The notes: a model not told the origin generated them from the letters alone. A stretch of DNA of 64,000 nt from Spirometra erinaceieuropaei (GCA_902702965.1 CACRXP010000047.1:408903-472902); one strand, 5' to 3'; positions 1 through 13,500 are shown, counted from the first letter of the stretch. Program-made: numbers and translations.

Positions 1-118
1 CACTGTAGCCCAGGCAAAGCTTATTTGACGACTGTAATCGACTAGTGCAGGGGGGAGGGAAGAGAGCGTGAGGTCGACACTTTCAGCGGACGTTCCTCAC
101 TACAATCAACCTAATGTG
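1..118 (+). repeat. Family J 3' body fragment
   Basis: AGAGAGCGTGAGGTCGACACT and CTCACTACAATCAACC parallel the body of the tRNA-derived repeat at 33.0-33.25 kb. The start of the element would lie outside the window. Confidence 0.5.
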
Positions 119-296
119 GCTGAACCTATCACAGCGCATCAAAAGCTGTAGCTTGGAAGGCTGCCAATTGACAGGGCAACTCAATCTCTCTGTCAGGGCA
201 GAGAGTCAGGTCTCTGTGGCACTCCCGATCAGTTTGGATCCGAGCGGCTGTCCCTTTCTTTCGTTAACTCCTGGTCCTTTGTGCGTGAACCAGGCT

Positions 297-525
297 ATGT
301 GGTGACACTCCTAGGTGCGGGTTCACGCCGGCTCAACCGCCTGTGCCCTCTACCGCATCCGGTCTTCTTGACTCTTTCTTAACACCGGACCAGGCAGTAG
401 AGGAGGAGAGAAACTGGTAGACATAACGCAAATATATTGTTGCCACAATCTACGCGCAGATCACCGTACCTATTTTCACTCTGCTGTGGGCACACAGCGT
501 ATATCGTCAGAATCGACGGCTGTGA
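297..525 (+). repeat. Repeat A, copy 1 (3' half)
   Basis: CTCCTAGGTGCGGGTTC, GTGCCCTCTACCGCATCCGG, TCTTCTTGACTCTTTCTTAA, ACACCGGACCAGG and the ending ATCGTCAGAATCGACGG match the other A copies in order. Confidence 0.8.
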
Positions 526-2394
526 CTAGGAAGGTTGAAAGATGGTGGACAACCGAGTCCACCGCATGAATGGAGCGGTGCCGCGACGGCTTGTTATTAG
601 ATTAAGACGACGGTTAAAGAGTTTGAAGGTAGATTCGGTGGATGGGCGAAAGAGACAACTGCAAGATCATACAGAAAATCAATACTCGGATCAAACTTTC
701 TTGAAATAGTTTTACTGCTCTGGTACGGTTCCGTAAGAGCCAGATTTTCCTGAAAGAGATGAACCGCGTAAACAGCCAACGTGCGTTGCAGAAATGGCGA
801 AACAGACGGCGGCAACGGTAGGGTGTACGACCCCCAATCAACTTGACCTAGCCTGTGGACTGTGTCATACATTGAATGGTGGTAGGGGGGTTTACGGGTG
901 GAGGAAATCACAGGACGAAGAGCAAAAAATGCAAAAATAGACAAATCCCTGCCGAAAGTCACATTGTACGCTCTCATTTGGCAAAGAAAGTGAGCGCGAG
1001 CATAAAAAAACCAAATGCAGCTTTCAAAAGACAGCGGACTCTGAATGAAGCGCAACTCATCAGTCCACATTTAGTCAGGAAGGGAATAAAACTTCAAACA
1101 ATGGGAACGATGACTAATAAGTGATGTTTACAGTCACACCGAATTTTAGGCCATATTTTTGTAGTTACCTTCTACTTATGGGTTCTAAATCCTATCGTTG
1201 CCCTGACGGCATTACTGTAAACGTGGCCGCAGCTGTGTTTGCTGAGACACAGCCTAACTTTTACACGTGGAATCCACCATACATTTTGCGTGCATCCCGA
1301 GTGATGTGAGTTCGAACGTTAGAACGTTCTTACCAGAATTTGCAGATTTAATAAGGGCGCCAATGAGACAACGGTTCAAGAAATTGACCAAGGACTAATA
1401 TACCCTAGAAAACTAGCTCCGCTCGCATTGAAGACACGTCCGAGTGCACGAATATTAACCGTAGCGCGACTTTAGACCGCAGTGATTTTGGGTCGTTCAA
1501 AATAAATTCGAGAACTGCAGTGACGAATTTTTTGCGCTCGATGAGTGGGCGAACTAACCCTGAATCCTGTTTCCAAAACGACTAGAATTTTGACACTAGC
1601 GGCCGGGCCCGAATCCAGGAACCAATTAAATTGAATCCTTTAGCCGGGTGTGTTTGCGCCGTTATATACGCTGCAAAAAAACTAGGTAGGAGTCAAAGGA
1701 GACAGACAGGCGTGCGTTCATGTCTCCGCGCTTGCCGGGCAGGTTGAATGCAAGCACCCACTCGGCTCACAGAAAAGACGCTTCTTGTGGGCATGAGTTC
1801 TAGCGGTGTGATAATCACCCATCAGCCTTGAGTCTTCACCTACTTTTCTCCAGTAATGACAGCAATGGGGTCGTGACCTCCGGCGGTGCGGGTTTTTGCG
1901 ATATAACCTGGCCCTCACTCTACACTCTATTCATGTGCAGCAGTTTTGCAGAAAAGTAGCAGGTATTAGAGAAGTGAAATCCCGTGCGCACGCATTAAAA
2001 ACTGCCAAAAACTGCAGGTGGTCGGTACACTGTCACGTTCATTCCGGAATAAAACAATCTCTACCTGATTGACTTTTTGATGGGACTTCACATGCTTTTT
2101 AACCGTTACTAGGATGAAAAACCGTACCTTAATTCTCTGCTGAATATCCAAGGTCAGCTTCTCAAAATAACTTGCAGATCGTAGATTAGACAGGTGGTAA
2201 AAGGGTAAATTATGTGTTTTAACTTCTCTCTGGTCGAAATGGTGTACTTATTCGGACTCGTTGAAGCTGCTCTCGACTCGACATGTTATTAATGCATTAT
2301 TGGGAATGCGCGCCCATAACAAATGCCAGTATTTGGTGTGTGGTTGCAGGCCCAATTGCAGACTGATGCCGTGCCAATTGGTATGCGTGCCGTT
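526..2394. other. No gene recognised
   Basis: Unique-looking sequence. The 157-codon minus frame at 597-1070 has no recognisable domain and no supporting features. Confidence 0.4.
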
Positions 2395-2685
2395 CCAGAT
2401 TTTCGTTCTTCGAGGTGGTTGTTGTGGAACAGGGGGTGTGGTGGTACGCCTAGGTGCGGGTTCGGCCGCGCCACCCACCTGCGCCCTCCCTCATCGCTGA
2501 ACTTCTTGATTCAGTCTCAACACCGGGCACAGGTGGGAGAGGAGGAGAGAGTGAGGTAAATGCTGCTCAAGTCTACGATTGATATAAACTAATTCACACG
2601 CAAGTCACTATCCCTGCTCTCACCCTGCCGTGGAGCATGCGGTGGACATCGTCGAAATCGATAATCGAACTATCGCAGTCTTATC
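2395..2685 (+). repeat. Repeat A, copy 2
   Basis: GGGGGTGTGGTGGTACGCCT, GCGCCCTCCCTCATCGC, CTTGATTCAGTCTCAACACC, GGGAGAGGAGGAGAGAGTGA and ATCGTCGAAATCGATAATCG. Short GC-rich open frames here (2248-2559) are repeat sequence, not genes. Confidence 0.85.
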
Positions 2686-5096
2686 AGTGAAATGCCTCAG
2701 AGCAAACCGTTTGTACTTAGTTTCACACGATATCTCGCGATCGACTGATGTCGATCTCGACATCTTTACTTCACGGCCAGGCAAATGAAGCTAGAAATAA
2801 CATTAATAAAAAAAAAGTTACCTGCTTTTCTGAAGCATCGGGGATGGACGTGATGAAATAGGCTGAAATAAAAGTATGAAGTCAGTGAATACCACCACTT
2901 AGCATACAAGCCCAGCCTAACATAAGCTGTCGGTCTTTCCTAAACTGGCTAGGTGTATTTTGAATCTGAAGGCAAACGCAAACGTGATCTCTTTCCCAGA
3001 GGGAAAGATCGACTGTGCTACATGAACTTTAAGACAGCAAAGGAACCAATGGATATATGTGCTAGAAGAACGCTCTAATGCACATCAGACCTCCGCACCA
3101 TCGGAAACATGGATAGCGTAGGCTCTTTCTCGTAAGTATGGGTTCAGACTGAAGCATATAGTTAGGTATAAAACAGTTGATCAGTTCGCATCCGTGCTGA
3201 GGATAGTATGGGCGCACTACCATGCACTGGCCAACATTTTCCGGATGTTATTGCACAGTTAAATATGAGTGGTGAAACCGATTATTAGACTAATGCGATA
3301 ATTGTCATGCCGTGACAATGGCCCTCCCTGGACTGAAGAATAAACCTAATGATCGTCCTATGAAGCCAAATTACAGACATGTTTTTAGCCTAGCCTTAAC
3401 TAGTGAGAAACACATGAGAGTTCACTTCCTTTAGTTGTTCTTTAAACTCAGATGGTTAATGCATTGTATATTTTGAACGCAACAGCCCGACTAAAACAAT
3501 GCCAACTGTATCCACTAAAGTGTGAAGAACGTGTTTGCAGGTTAGCTGAATTTAAAAATAAACTGTCAATGGATGCGTCTTAGTCAGACATTTTACAGCA
3601 GGATAGAAGTAAACTGTCATGATTGTGTAAGTACCGGTTGCTATACCTTGGCCTCAAGGATGGATTAGTTACACCGTAAAACCATAAATTAACCCTCCAT
3701 ATAGCAGTGGACACCTTTCGGCTTAGTGCGAGTATTTACGCAAACACATTAATTAAGGCATGGAAACTCTACCACTATATGTCAAGTTTGAGGTAGAAAT
3801 ATTAAGGAAACAAAATGAAACCTACGGGGGTTGCGAACTATTGGAAAGTGAAAGTGAGAGCGCAGGTCATCGGAAGCTTACCTCCTCTACAAAGCCGTTC
3901 AACTCTGACTGAGAGGTAGACAGTTGATAATTCGAAATGCTGACTACGGTTTCGCGGTCGAAGTCGATGCTCGTGCTGGCCGTGGATCCAGAATGAAGCG
4001 ATTTATTTTCGTATTCGCACCCACTGGTCGTGTCAAAATCGTCCTAAATTTCCCAAAATGGAAAAATTGACAGGAAACCCAGAGTTCACCAACTGCATGA
4101 AAGCTGGATCTATTTTCTCGCAAAGTCTAATTTAGGCATATTTTGTAGGGAGAAATAACTAGAAACCAACCATTCCCAGGAGTTGTCTATTTATAAAATT
4201 CCGATAATGCTCCGACCTGATAATGGCACGAATTTCAGATTTATGCCAACGCAAAGAGAAAACAAGTATTTCATTTGACTTAATCTAAAATTCGTGTGGT
4301 AAGTGTTTAGAAAATGCAAACTATGTTTAAAAATCTAGTTGCTTGTCACAAATCATCGTTACTTTTTAATTGATTTCTTTTAACGGAGCTAACATTTGCA
4401 TAAGGGGACACAGGAGTTCGTTGTCCGACAGAAATACCCAATCCCAGATGCGCAAGATTTGGTATTAAAATCACAGATTTTTGTTGGTTAAGCATCTTAA
4501 TTTCAAAGCTCTACCACTAGGCCGCTGGTACATTGCCTTGTCGGTTGCTATAGATTGTGCCTTCTAAGGACGTGAATGTCCTCTAGCCCGATTAGTGAAC
4601 ACCCTCCCACCACAAAATGAACATTATCTCAGCTAAATGTAAGTACTTCTTAATTTAACAACAAAGTTTGCTGTCAGACGGAACCAGTTCACCCAAGAGG
4701 TGTAAAATGCAGACAAGGCGCATTGAAGTACTATGAACATTTGTCTGGGCGCATTGCTAAAAGCAGGGCACGCCTCATTGTTCACATCAACAGTCAATAT
4801 TTTATGACGCAAATAACCATTCTTTCCTGTCTAGTCGCATAACTCATATACTTTTTGCAAGCCTGTATTTTTAAAAGTGCCAGCCGGGGTCGTGTATAAT
4901 TAATGCCTCAGTAAGCTACGATTCCGGAACCCAGCTTACACCATAGTAAGGACACGGGAAGAGTTATACCCCCTGGAATTTAACGCAAGACCACGCCCAA
5001 TAAGGCGCCCAGCCAGAGCATCATCGCGTCGGGCAATCTGCCCAATTCAAGTTCCTCATTCTCTCGTTGGAATCTGACTGTCCAGTCTGTGGTAGT
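2686..5096. other. AT-rich, no gene recognised
   Basis: No open frame of note over 2.4 kb. Apart from repeat F at 4963-5012 I see nothing. Confidence 0.5.
4963..5012 (-). repeat. Repeat F fragment
   Basis: CCTGGAATTTAACGCAAG followed by ACCAC recurs at 41.2 kb in both orientations. Confidence 0.5.
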
Positions 5097-5415
5097 GGGG
5101 CGCTCACCGGTCGTTTTTACGGAACTCACTCGTCCCGCTGTGCCTTAGGACTCTCTCTCGAGCCCAGCCAGCAACGGCACAAGTGAGTCCCGTAAAAACG
5201 GTCGGTGAGCGCACCCCTCTATCATTGTATATTCCCAATCGCAACCGACACGACAAGGAACTCGTGGCCAGTGGTTAGGGGCGTTGGACTTATAACCAAC
5301 AGATCGTGGTATCGAGCCCCATGTGTTCCACACCTCGGGGTTGGCTATGATTAGTTGACGGCGGCTAATGAGCCAGAAAGGGCCATTCCAGTCTCCCTCG
5401 TCTTTCCCGGTAATG
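5097..5415 (+). repeat. SINE B copy 1 with inverted head
   Basis: A minus-strand head (5097-5165) meets a short plus-strand head segment (5171-5213), giving an inverted repeat of about 40 bases around CGGTGAGCG and CGCTCACCGG. A tRNA-like part (5257-5330, CCAGTGGTTAGGGGCG and GGTATCGAGCCCC) and a tail ending CCCGGTAATG follow. Confidence 0.85.
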
Positions 5416-6074
5416 CTTTTCAGTCCAGTCTGTGTTAGTGCACAAAATTTTTTCCTTATGCAGATGACTAACTTTTATAGCAAGCAAAGTACTGTTCGTA
5501 TTGCTGAACCCCTCCCACAAAAGCCGCACGAATATGCGTTCGTGCCAAAACTAACATTTGCAATTATGCTTGGTCCAGTAGAGGGCTTTACATATCAGAC
5601 AAAGCTTTAAGTTTCATATCCTAACAAGTGATTTTTGTGTGCTCTGGCCTTAAAAGAGGACCAAATAGCAAAGAATTGAATGAAATGATTAAGGGTTTAC
5701 TGATAAGTTGCGGAGAACATGAAGCTACTAACAAGGTCTAGTAATATAAAAAAGCAGTTAAAAGGGACAACAGGAGAAGATTACATTCGGGTAGCGAGCC
5801 TTACCTCGGCTAGCTTACAGTCAAATTTGTCGGTGGTCGCAAACTCAAAGGGTTCTATAACGACGTCTGAGACCAGTTGGTCTTTACTGACGTCCATGCG
5901 GCCCCTCTGACTGAAGGCCCACAAAGCCAATATGCTCCCTGAAAAAGAACAAGAAGACGGAAAATAATATACATTTCCTGGGGATAAAAGAGGACTTGTA
6001 GGCAGGTGGGCTTTCTTTCTGTGAAGGGAGAGGGGCCTCTTTACATGCTGAGCATGCGCGTGTGTGTGTTAACA

Positions 6075-6530
6075 GGTGGTCTCGCAGGGCTCTAAGGACA
6101 CTGTGCTTCGGACATGCCCCGTTTCAGCACACCCTGGGCCTCGTAGACTGGTGTGCGCCGGCAGTACTCTGGCGCCTGATTCGCCGCCGGTGGATGAATT
6201 TGTGCTCCCGCTGGGTATACAGGACGTGTGCACGATTACCCATACACATCTGTGTCATGTTCCTTTTTCTGACACATTATTCTGGTTGGTTAAAATCCTG
6301 TCATGGAATAGGGGGTGTAATGGCCGTGCCAGCCACCTGCGTCCTCTCCCGCTTCCAGTCTTCTTGACTCGGTCTTGACGACTGGCTCAGATGAGGCAGG
6401 AGGAGGAGGGAGTGTGGTAGATGCTGTGCAAGCCTACTATCACTATAAACTAAGTCACGCATAGGCCAACTTGCTGTGGAGCACACGATGGACATCGCCG
6501 GAAACGACGGTCAAACTACCATCAACTGCT
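6075..6530 (+). repeat. Repeat A, copy 3 (long)
   Basis: Includes the 5' half (TCGTAGACTGGTGTGCGCC, TGCTCCCGCTGGGTATACAG) and the 3' half (GGAATAGGGGGTGTAATGGC to ATCGCCGGAAACGACGG). About 450 bp, close to full length. Confidence 0.88.
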
Positions 6531-9500
6531 CTGGCATCGGAAAATAGTCTCACTTACAGGACCGAGGGAGCCAGTCGTTGGCCGACCGGCGCCGTTATAA
6601 GCATTGAAATATTTCCTGCATTTCGGATAGCCAGAAGAAGACACAGCTGTTATCGCAAAAGGTGTCACTTGAGACTCATTAACTGTGGGCGCCAGTGATA
6701 CCTGTAAGTTCTCCCCCCCCCCGAGATTGCTGGAAACCCAGTTAATGGATTTATTGGTTGCACAGACAGCAGCGAATGAGACAACACAATTGATTATGAA
6801 CGTTTTCACGTAATGGCCAGATCCCGTCACGGGACAGTGGTCTTCTCCTAATACGCATGTTTATTGACTTCCGGCTAACTTATTAGATGTCACAGTGCAG
6901 CACGTATGTACTTTCAATCTATATCAAACTGTACAAACCTATCGCAAAGTTATAAGCATAATTCGAACTATACATACATATCTTTTGCAGAACCCAAACC
7001 GGGGGTACAGAACAACAAAGAAGTCTCTTTACTTGGCTGACCACCTTAGTCAAGATCTTTTAGCAGCAGAGTGGGATTCTGCAGCAGTCAATCACACAAA
7101 GGATGTTTTCGCTTAAAAACCATAAAAAACTATACTGCATTGTTAAATTGTTAAGTTCTTCTCCTTAAGTGCCCATGAAAAATGCGCCGTGCAATGCGTT
7201 ATTTTAGGGAAATTAGAGAAAGACCTATAATGCGCTGCTAAAATGGAAAGCTTCATAGTGGATACACGATACTTTTAAGACATAATGTTGACTTCGTTGT
7301 CAGGTTAGTTTGCACTGGAGGAAAGGTACAAAACGTTTCAAACTTTGGGTTTAATAGAAGTAAAATAACAGTCTCAAACGATCTAATCAGTGAAATAAAA
7401 TAAGTTCATTTTACTCTTCGCGTCGAACATTTATGTTGCTTGCGAGTAGATTATTCTTCTTTACTATCAAAACAGAAATTAGTCGAAAAGTCAAGGGTTT
7501 TTTCGCGTACTATCTGCGGTCCGACAACGTATTCCCATAAATTGCCCAGGTATTTACGCTGGCCTTGTACGGATAATTTTTCTTGAGGTATCACATTAGC
7601 TGTTATGGAGTTTCTAAGTTTAGGGCCTGGAAAATCCACACAGACCGTTAGCAGATTCGACAATGCAAATTCCGAGAGATAGATCGTTTTATTAGTCTAT
7701 AAATGCACCCAACGTTATTTTTGCTGATAAGAAACTGAGTAGCCTCTTCTAAGAAGCTTCCGGCGACAATAAGGAATAATTGATACGTCAAGTAAAGTCC
7801 TGGTATTGTAACTGAAAACGCCCGACAATAAATCGAAAATGATTTCACAATTCTACGAGAACTAACTACCAGGTGTTACTTGTCAAAAGTGATTTATGTA
7901 GTATTACAACATTTTGGGCCAATTTTTACGCGAATAGCAGTGGTTTTATACCTCTCAAGTTCAATTTAAAATGTAGAATATCTAAACGTAAGCGGTTGGT
8001 TTTCAGAGGGACGAATATTTGCCATTAGGAGGAAAGAAGAAGGGCAAAACACAGTACAAAGCCTTACTTATTTGTTTTGCCTTTGCCGATACTAAAAGGT
8101 CTTGTTTTAATTGAGGCAGTTCACCAACAGAACTAAAAATTTGATGATAAAGTAATCATTTCAGGCAAGGAACTTTGCTTACTTAAGACGAGGGTTTTAG
8201 CATATTTAGTATGAACAAATGTGGTTTAGCGGACTGGATAAACAATTGTGGCTGAAGGCTGACACGGTTTTCGATAATGTAAAGCCTCGAAATGTAAAGT
8301 TTTCGAATGCAAGGTTTTTTGAAGAAAAACGGTGAAGAGAAAGCACCGGCCTTTGACACATGCTCGAATTGGTAAAATTATGTACTAAATATGAAAGAGA
8401 TCGCATCACTTATGTTCGCGAATACGCAGACACCTCGCTACTACTATTCTGGTTTATTGAATATGCAAAGCATACTAAACGAAAAGGCCACGGCACAAAC
8501 GTTTGGATCTGCGTAGATTTTCGCCATCTCTTGGCAGACATAGATTTTGTGTTTTGTTGGCTGGCTGGCAAAGCATTGAGCAAAGCCAACAATGCAATCA
8601 TTTCTTTCGAGTAACCAATCCTAATCAGGTTGACTGCCAACTGCAACCAATCAGATAGGAGGAGGGATTTCATTCACGCGCGAAAGAAAACAGCACAAGG
8701 TCAAGAACGCACAGGCGGCCTTGAGCGATCGCCAGCGCGCAGCAGCCCAATAGTGTCAGTCAGCCGTCACGTGAAGGGCGCTTTGGTCCCGAAAACGTCT
8801 TTAGCCTTTAGACGACAAGTGATAGTTTGGTGGCATGAATAATCCAAAAACGAGGTGCTGCTTGCAATCAAAGGAACTTGCACGATGGTGTATATATTCT
8901 TTAGAGGAACTATTTATTTAATCGATAGGCAGTCTGTAGTTCATGCCTTGGACTTCTCGCAAGATAGCACGTCCATGGACGGGGGTTCAAAGTCTAGAGA
9001 TAGGGTGCCTTTCTTGTGTGACGCATAAATTTTTAGGTCTCAACACAGCTGTACAGTTGGAAACCCAAAAAAGAGTAATTTGATAAAACGGAGAGCTGAG
9101 CGCGATAGTACAGTGAAAGTCCAACACTGCGATTTTCCAAACGAAGGGTAAATTCACGTTATTTAAGTAAAATGGGAGCAGATATCCATTGTTGCAAAAG
9201 CAAGCAATGCAATACAATTTCTGGAAAAATATCCAGATCCGCGATTTCTCTTGTGAATATTCATAACCTCATGAGTCTGCGCGATAATACCATTATTGGG
9301 TGTGCTCGGCACTGAGTAACGACACTTTTTCCCGGATAAGAAGCATATGCGACCATAATAAGAAATTTCCGGATCCGAAAAATTTACGAGAAAATGAATA
9401 TGTGTTTATGTATCCACCTTCTGATCCCGTATTAGTAAGGGTGGTCGAAGCCGTCCCATTAGCTGTAAACTTACAGTGCCTACTTATGTTAAGCATTTCG

Positions 9501-9837
9501 ATCCAGTCCTTGCAAGCGTGACAGAATACTCCTGGTATGTCAAGCTCCCGAATCAGCTGACCTCACTGATGCAACATAGGTTTTACCTTAACAAGGGATG
9601 AAACACCGTAAGCTAAATGACGCAATAGAACTAACCAGATGCTGCTGAGGAAGCAGTTGGCAGGAAGACATGGTCGCCGAAAATAAAATTAATTTTCCGA
9701 CTTTTTCGAGTTACTTTCAAACCCATCATTAGAAGGAGCAGCATAAAAGGACAGCGGATGTCCTGGACGTGCGTTAACCATAGAATAGTCAGCACTCTTT
9801 CACACATCTAATAAAAGTAACAGCTAACGTATTCACG
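6531..9837. other. No gene recognised
   Basis: Short open frames only. The block 8530-8800 is less AT-rich with two CCAAT words (about 8614 and 8648) but has no gene beside it. A weak B-box-like GGGTTCAAAGTC is at about 8983. Confidence 0.4.
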
Positions 9838-10110
9838 ACTGATTGTCGTACTTGGCGCATGCATGCGTATAGTTAATGGTCACAATTTTATCACCACTTT
9901 TGACGAATGGCATGAATTGACTGCTCAATATTACCACTGATGGCAGTTCACATGTCCGCGCTCCTGACTTGGTTAATTACTCTGGTCAGACAAGGCCTTA
10001 GCGTTGAATAGGGAGTCGGGATTCGGACGGACTGTAGGCAGCAGGATCCCAAATCAAGCAGCTCGCGGCTCATGTGGTTGCCGGCGAGGATTAAGGCCTC
10101 GTCGAACTTC
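9838..10110 (+). repeat. Family C copy (no hammerhead kept)
   Basis: TGGTTAATTACTCTGGTCAG, CAGCTCGCGGCTCATGTGGT, TTGCCGGCGAGGATTAAGGCC and CTCGTCGAACT align in order with the family C body at 13.75-13.93 kb. Confidence 0.6.
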
Positions 10111-10307
10111 AACGTGCGGGGGTATACAGATGCGTTTGGAAGTTTGATAATACCAGAATCCTTACAAGAAGCGAAACCCGTGTGAGTCGCGAGCTGCCTG
10201 AATTAGGGTCCTGCGGCCTACAATCCATCAACCAGTGCGGTCATCTACCCACTCCCCATTCAGTGCCGAGGCCCTGTCTGACCAGAGTAGTTAGTCACAT
10301 TTAATAT

Positions 10308-10478
10308 TGACAGAATAACACTACTGACAAAGACTGATATCCCTCGTCTGCGTTGGCAATGCTGTTTTGCCCTTATTACGCGCCACTGTGTGGCTGCTGG
10401 CGGGGCTCGCGAGAGAGCCCCAAGGCACAACGGGACGCGGGAGTTCCGTAGCGCGATCGGTGAGCGTCCCTCTACATT
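10308..10478 (+). repeat. SINE B copy 2, tail/head fragment
   Basis: A reversed tail end (ACTACTGACAAAGAC), then a plus tail end (CCCTCGTCTGCGTTGGCAATG) and head (TATTACGCGCC-like, GAGAGAGCCCCAAGGCACAA, GCGATCGGTGAGCGTC). The tRNA-like part is missing. Confidence 0.8.
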
Positions 10479-10479
10479 T

Positions 10480-12008
10480 GATGTTGTTTCCAACGGCAGT
10501 CTCGTCAAGTTAAACCGCCGAGTAATAATCACGCAACTAGCCAACACTGGTGGTAAGATCGTAGTCACTAACGCCTTGCATTCGGGCGATCAATCGGTCA
10601 TTGCACCAGAGATCTGCGGTGAATACGTTGCACCTGCGGTAGATAGTTATTAAATTCTGTGCATGCGCTAACCCTTCGTAGTACCGTCTCCAATGATGGC
10701 TTCGAGTGTAAATCAGAAGAGCCAGAAGGACAAAACTGTTGTTCGGCGGTCGAGTCTGCCTCTGCTCAGTGGTGTTCTACATTGAAGTCATTTCGCCTAC
10801 CAAATTATTCCAACAAGAGGCGTTCTTCCTTCAGAAACTGAACTCGAAGACGAGCCCGTTTCGCCTGGTAAAGGAGGAGTTGTATTTTAACTTACATTTT
10901 ATATTCACGCTTACAGTGATTTCCTAAAGATGACCTCGAACCCCACAGAATATAAAATATTTAGTGCGCATATGATTCATTATCAGGAGGAGGGATTTGC
11001 CGATCCTGGTACGATTGAGAGCCGTTGGACACTAGTCCGATACGTTTAGTCTGGTGAAATTACTCTGGCACAATTTTATTTTTATCATCGAGACATGGTG
11101 TGAGGTCGGCCGAGCAGACGTCCTCTCGTAGTCACTAAAAACCAACTTAGCATAGCAGTTTTTATCACTCAATTCGGCGCATTCTAGGTCAATTAAATAT
11201 CAATTTCTGATCCCCAGTAAGGAAATTAGTCATCACCAAATTTAAGAGTACATATAGTAAAGTATCGCGTCCACCATCTCCCGAAGAAGCCGAAGAAGAA
11301 ATGAGGACGAATTCATGGACCATACTGTATTCGAACTGAAGTTTCGGAAAGTTCCTTGTTTCCATCATCAGAGTGGCGTACTTATTGCTCCTACCGGTCT
11401 TGAGTTGTTCTGTCTTGCCGCAAGCCACGTATTATAACTGTGCTCGACGCACAAACTTTGACCTGCCTGTTTGCCGCTGACTGGCTTAGACCTCCTTAAG
11501 CCATCAACATGATAATTTAAATCCTCTAGGCGGAAAAGCCCATGCAAGCATGTGGGTTAAGATAAATATCCTCGGACATGCGCTGCACAAATGACGTCAT
11601 TATATTTATGGAATAAACCCGCGGCCCAATTCGAACATGTGAAACTTATGATCAAAGACCCAGGTTAGGATATAATGGAAAAACGTTTGACAAGAATAAG
11701 CCAAAGAGCCAGTTCTTGGGCCTTTGCTGGTTTATGAAAAATCGCTTCATGTTCACAGTGCCACAGATATGCACATGCATACAACTGCTTAATTCGAGAT
11801 GTGCAGCAGGAGAATCTAGGGTGCGCAAAGGACTGACCAAGTTTTCTGAATAGGTGAAAAGCTATAAGTAAATATACGCATGGTAATTATAAGCATCTTT
11901 AAGAGTTTATCCATATGGAAGATCCAGACAAAGACAGGTATTAATCAATTTTATCAAACTTAAATCAAACATATCACTTCGTATCAACAGCCTCATATTC
12001 TAACATGC
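10480..12008. other. No gene recognised
   Basis: Only repeat G (11255-11345) stands out. The remainder has small open frames without features. Confidence 0.4.
11255..11345 (-). repeat. Repeat G, copy 1
   Basis: Aligns without gaps for about 80 bases with 22755-22845 (GAAAC.TCA..., TTCTTCTTCGGC, TCGCGATAC on the minus strand), at roughly 70 per cent by eye. One frame in both copies gives a Ser-rich stretch followed by GRDT or DRDT. Confidence 0.45.
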
Positions 12009-12961
12009 AGTAGATGTGCTAACTCGTGAAGTGCTAACCGAAGTTCTGAAATGCGTTTTCTACTCGAAAAGATTACTTAAGTAGGATTCTAGTGTAAATC
12101 GTCATCCAGTATTATCTCGAGATATTTCACTTACTTCAGGATGCCAGCTTTTAAGCAAACTTCCTTTCGGCTGCTTGCTTAAGTAGTATGCATTTTTCCC
12201 ACTGACTTTCGCTTCCCCTATAAATTCGAATATATCTCACGGAAAACATGCGTAAAAATATTCATTCTTTTGCTCATTTGGTAGAAAATTGCTCCTTTAA
12301 ATGTCATACTTAAAGGAAGGCACAATTCTATTGTAGCAAGCTTCTAATTCCCGAACAATTTTGAATCCGACCCCACGTTGCACTTGCGTCCAGAGTTCAA
12401 AATCTATAAGCTGTATATTTTCCGTGTACAGAAAGTTATAGATTTTTATACGGCATTAAGAGAAGACCACATGGAATTAATAAAATGTAGCAATAGAATT
12501 GAGCCACATTGTAAACTTTGCAAGCAACATTAATAAATACAGAGACATAAAGTTTTATGAACGATCATTTCACCGTCTTAAAAATATCATGATTATAAAA
12601 CTTTTAAAGCCAAATTATGCCCTTTCTTCAAGTATCAAATATAAAGAAGACATAATTTGCGACCAAACGAGTAAAAAATGAATAATTTACGCATGTTTTC
12701 TGTGAGCGATATTTAAATTTATAATGGCATCGAAAATCAATGAGAAAAATTCATGCCAATTAAGTAGTCTTTTTACAGGAGTGTAATCTTTGAAGGCGGA
12801 AGAAAAGAAGTTCCCTTGAAAGCTGGCATTCTGAAGTAACCGAACTATAATGGGATTATGTTTCATGATGATGAATACTAAAACCCTGCTTAAGCAGTCT
12901 TTTCGAGTGGGGAACGCATTTCAGAATTTCGGTTAACATTTCATGAGTTAGCACATCTACT
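12009..12961. mobile_element. Foldback element E, copy 1
   Basis: The ends are a perfect 17-base inverted repeat (AGTAGATGTGCTAACTC and complement). Arms of about 350 bases continue as diverged inverted repeats, with blocks such as CTTAAGTAGTATGCATTTTT, AAAACATGCGTAAAAATATT and TTTCAAGTAT-type sequence on both sides, around an unrelated AT-rich middle. No transposase. It could be a non-autonomous DNA transposon with long inverted ends. Confidence 0.8.
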
Positions 12962-13449
12962 CTATTTCCACCTGGCAACACTAGACCGATAAAAAAGTGG
13001 CGGTACTGCAGTAGTAATTTTTGTTCATCCTCAAAAGCCCAGTTTCTGCTAACCGCGTCGTTAACGCAAACTTGCATCTGGGGTCGCATGCATATGCATG
13101 CGCAAGTGATCAACGATGAGGGTCTAACTGATGAGCCAGTAGTTTACTCGAAACAAGGACTTATCCTGCTCCCAGAACTCGATTCCATCGGGTATTCGTT
13201 CACATACTAATGAGCCCGCAGTATCCGATGCAGTTTTCTAGAGCAATTACCTTCCACCATCTTTTGTGGCATCAGATTACTAACGAATCCGAAAAAGGGT
13301 TCTAGAAAGCCAAACATTAACATCGTATTTTTCAAACGAACATATTGCAATCGCAACTTTTCAAATTTTAAGCGTCAATAGAAGCAAAGAGACGAGTCCC
13401 ATGAAGTAGTCTTGAAGAAGGAAACACGATCGCTGGGACAAGAGCTTTA

Positions 13450-13500
13450 TTAGCCTGACGTTTCGGATTCCTGCTCGAACCCATCATCAGGGACAACAGC
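13450..13500 (-). ncRNA. Hammerhead-ribozyme-like motif 1
   Basis: Minus strand: CTGATGA (13490-13484), one T, stem II GGGTTC/GAATCC around GAGCAG, then GAAAC and GTC. The core matches CUGANGA...GAAA. Stem I partly pairs. Confidence 0.7.

Noticed and set aside
13120..13170. Additional hammerhead-like CTGATGAGCC ... CTCGAAAC
   Set aside because: Core words are present, but stem II is weak and no convincing stem III or cleavage triplet follows.
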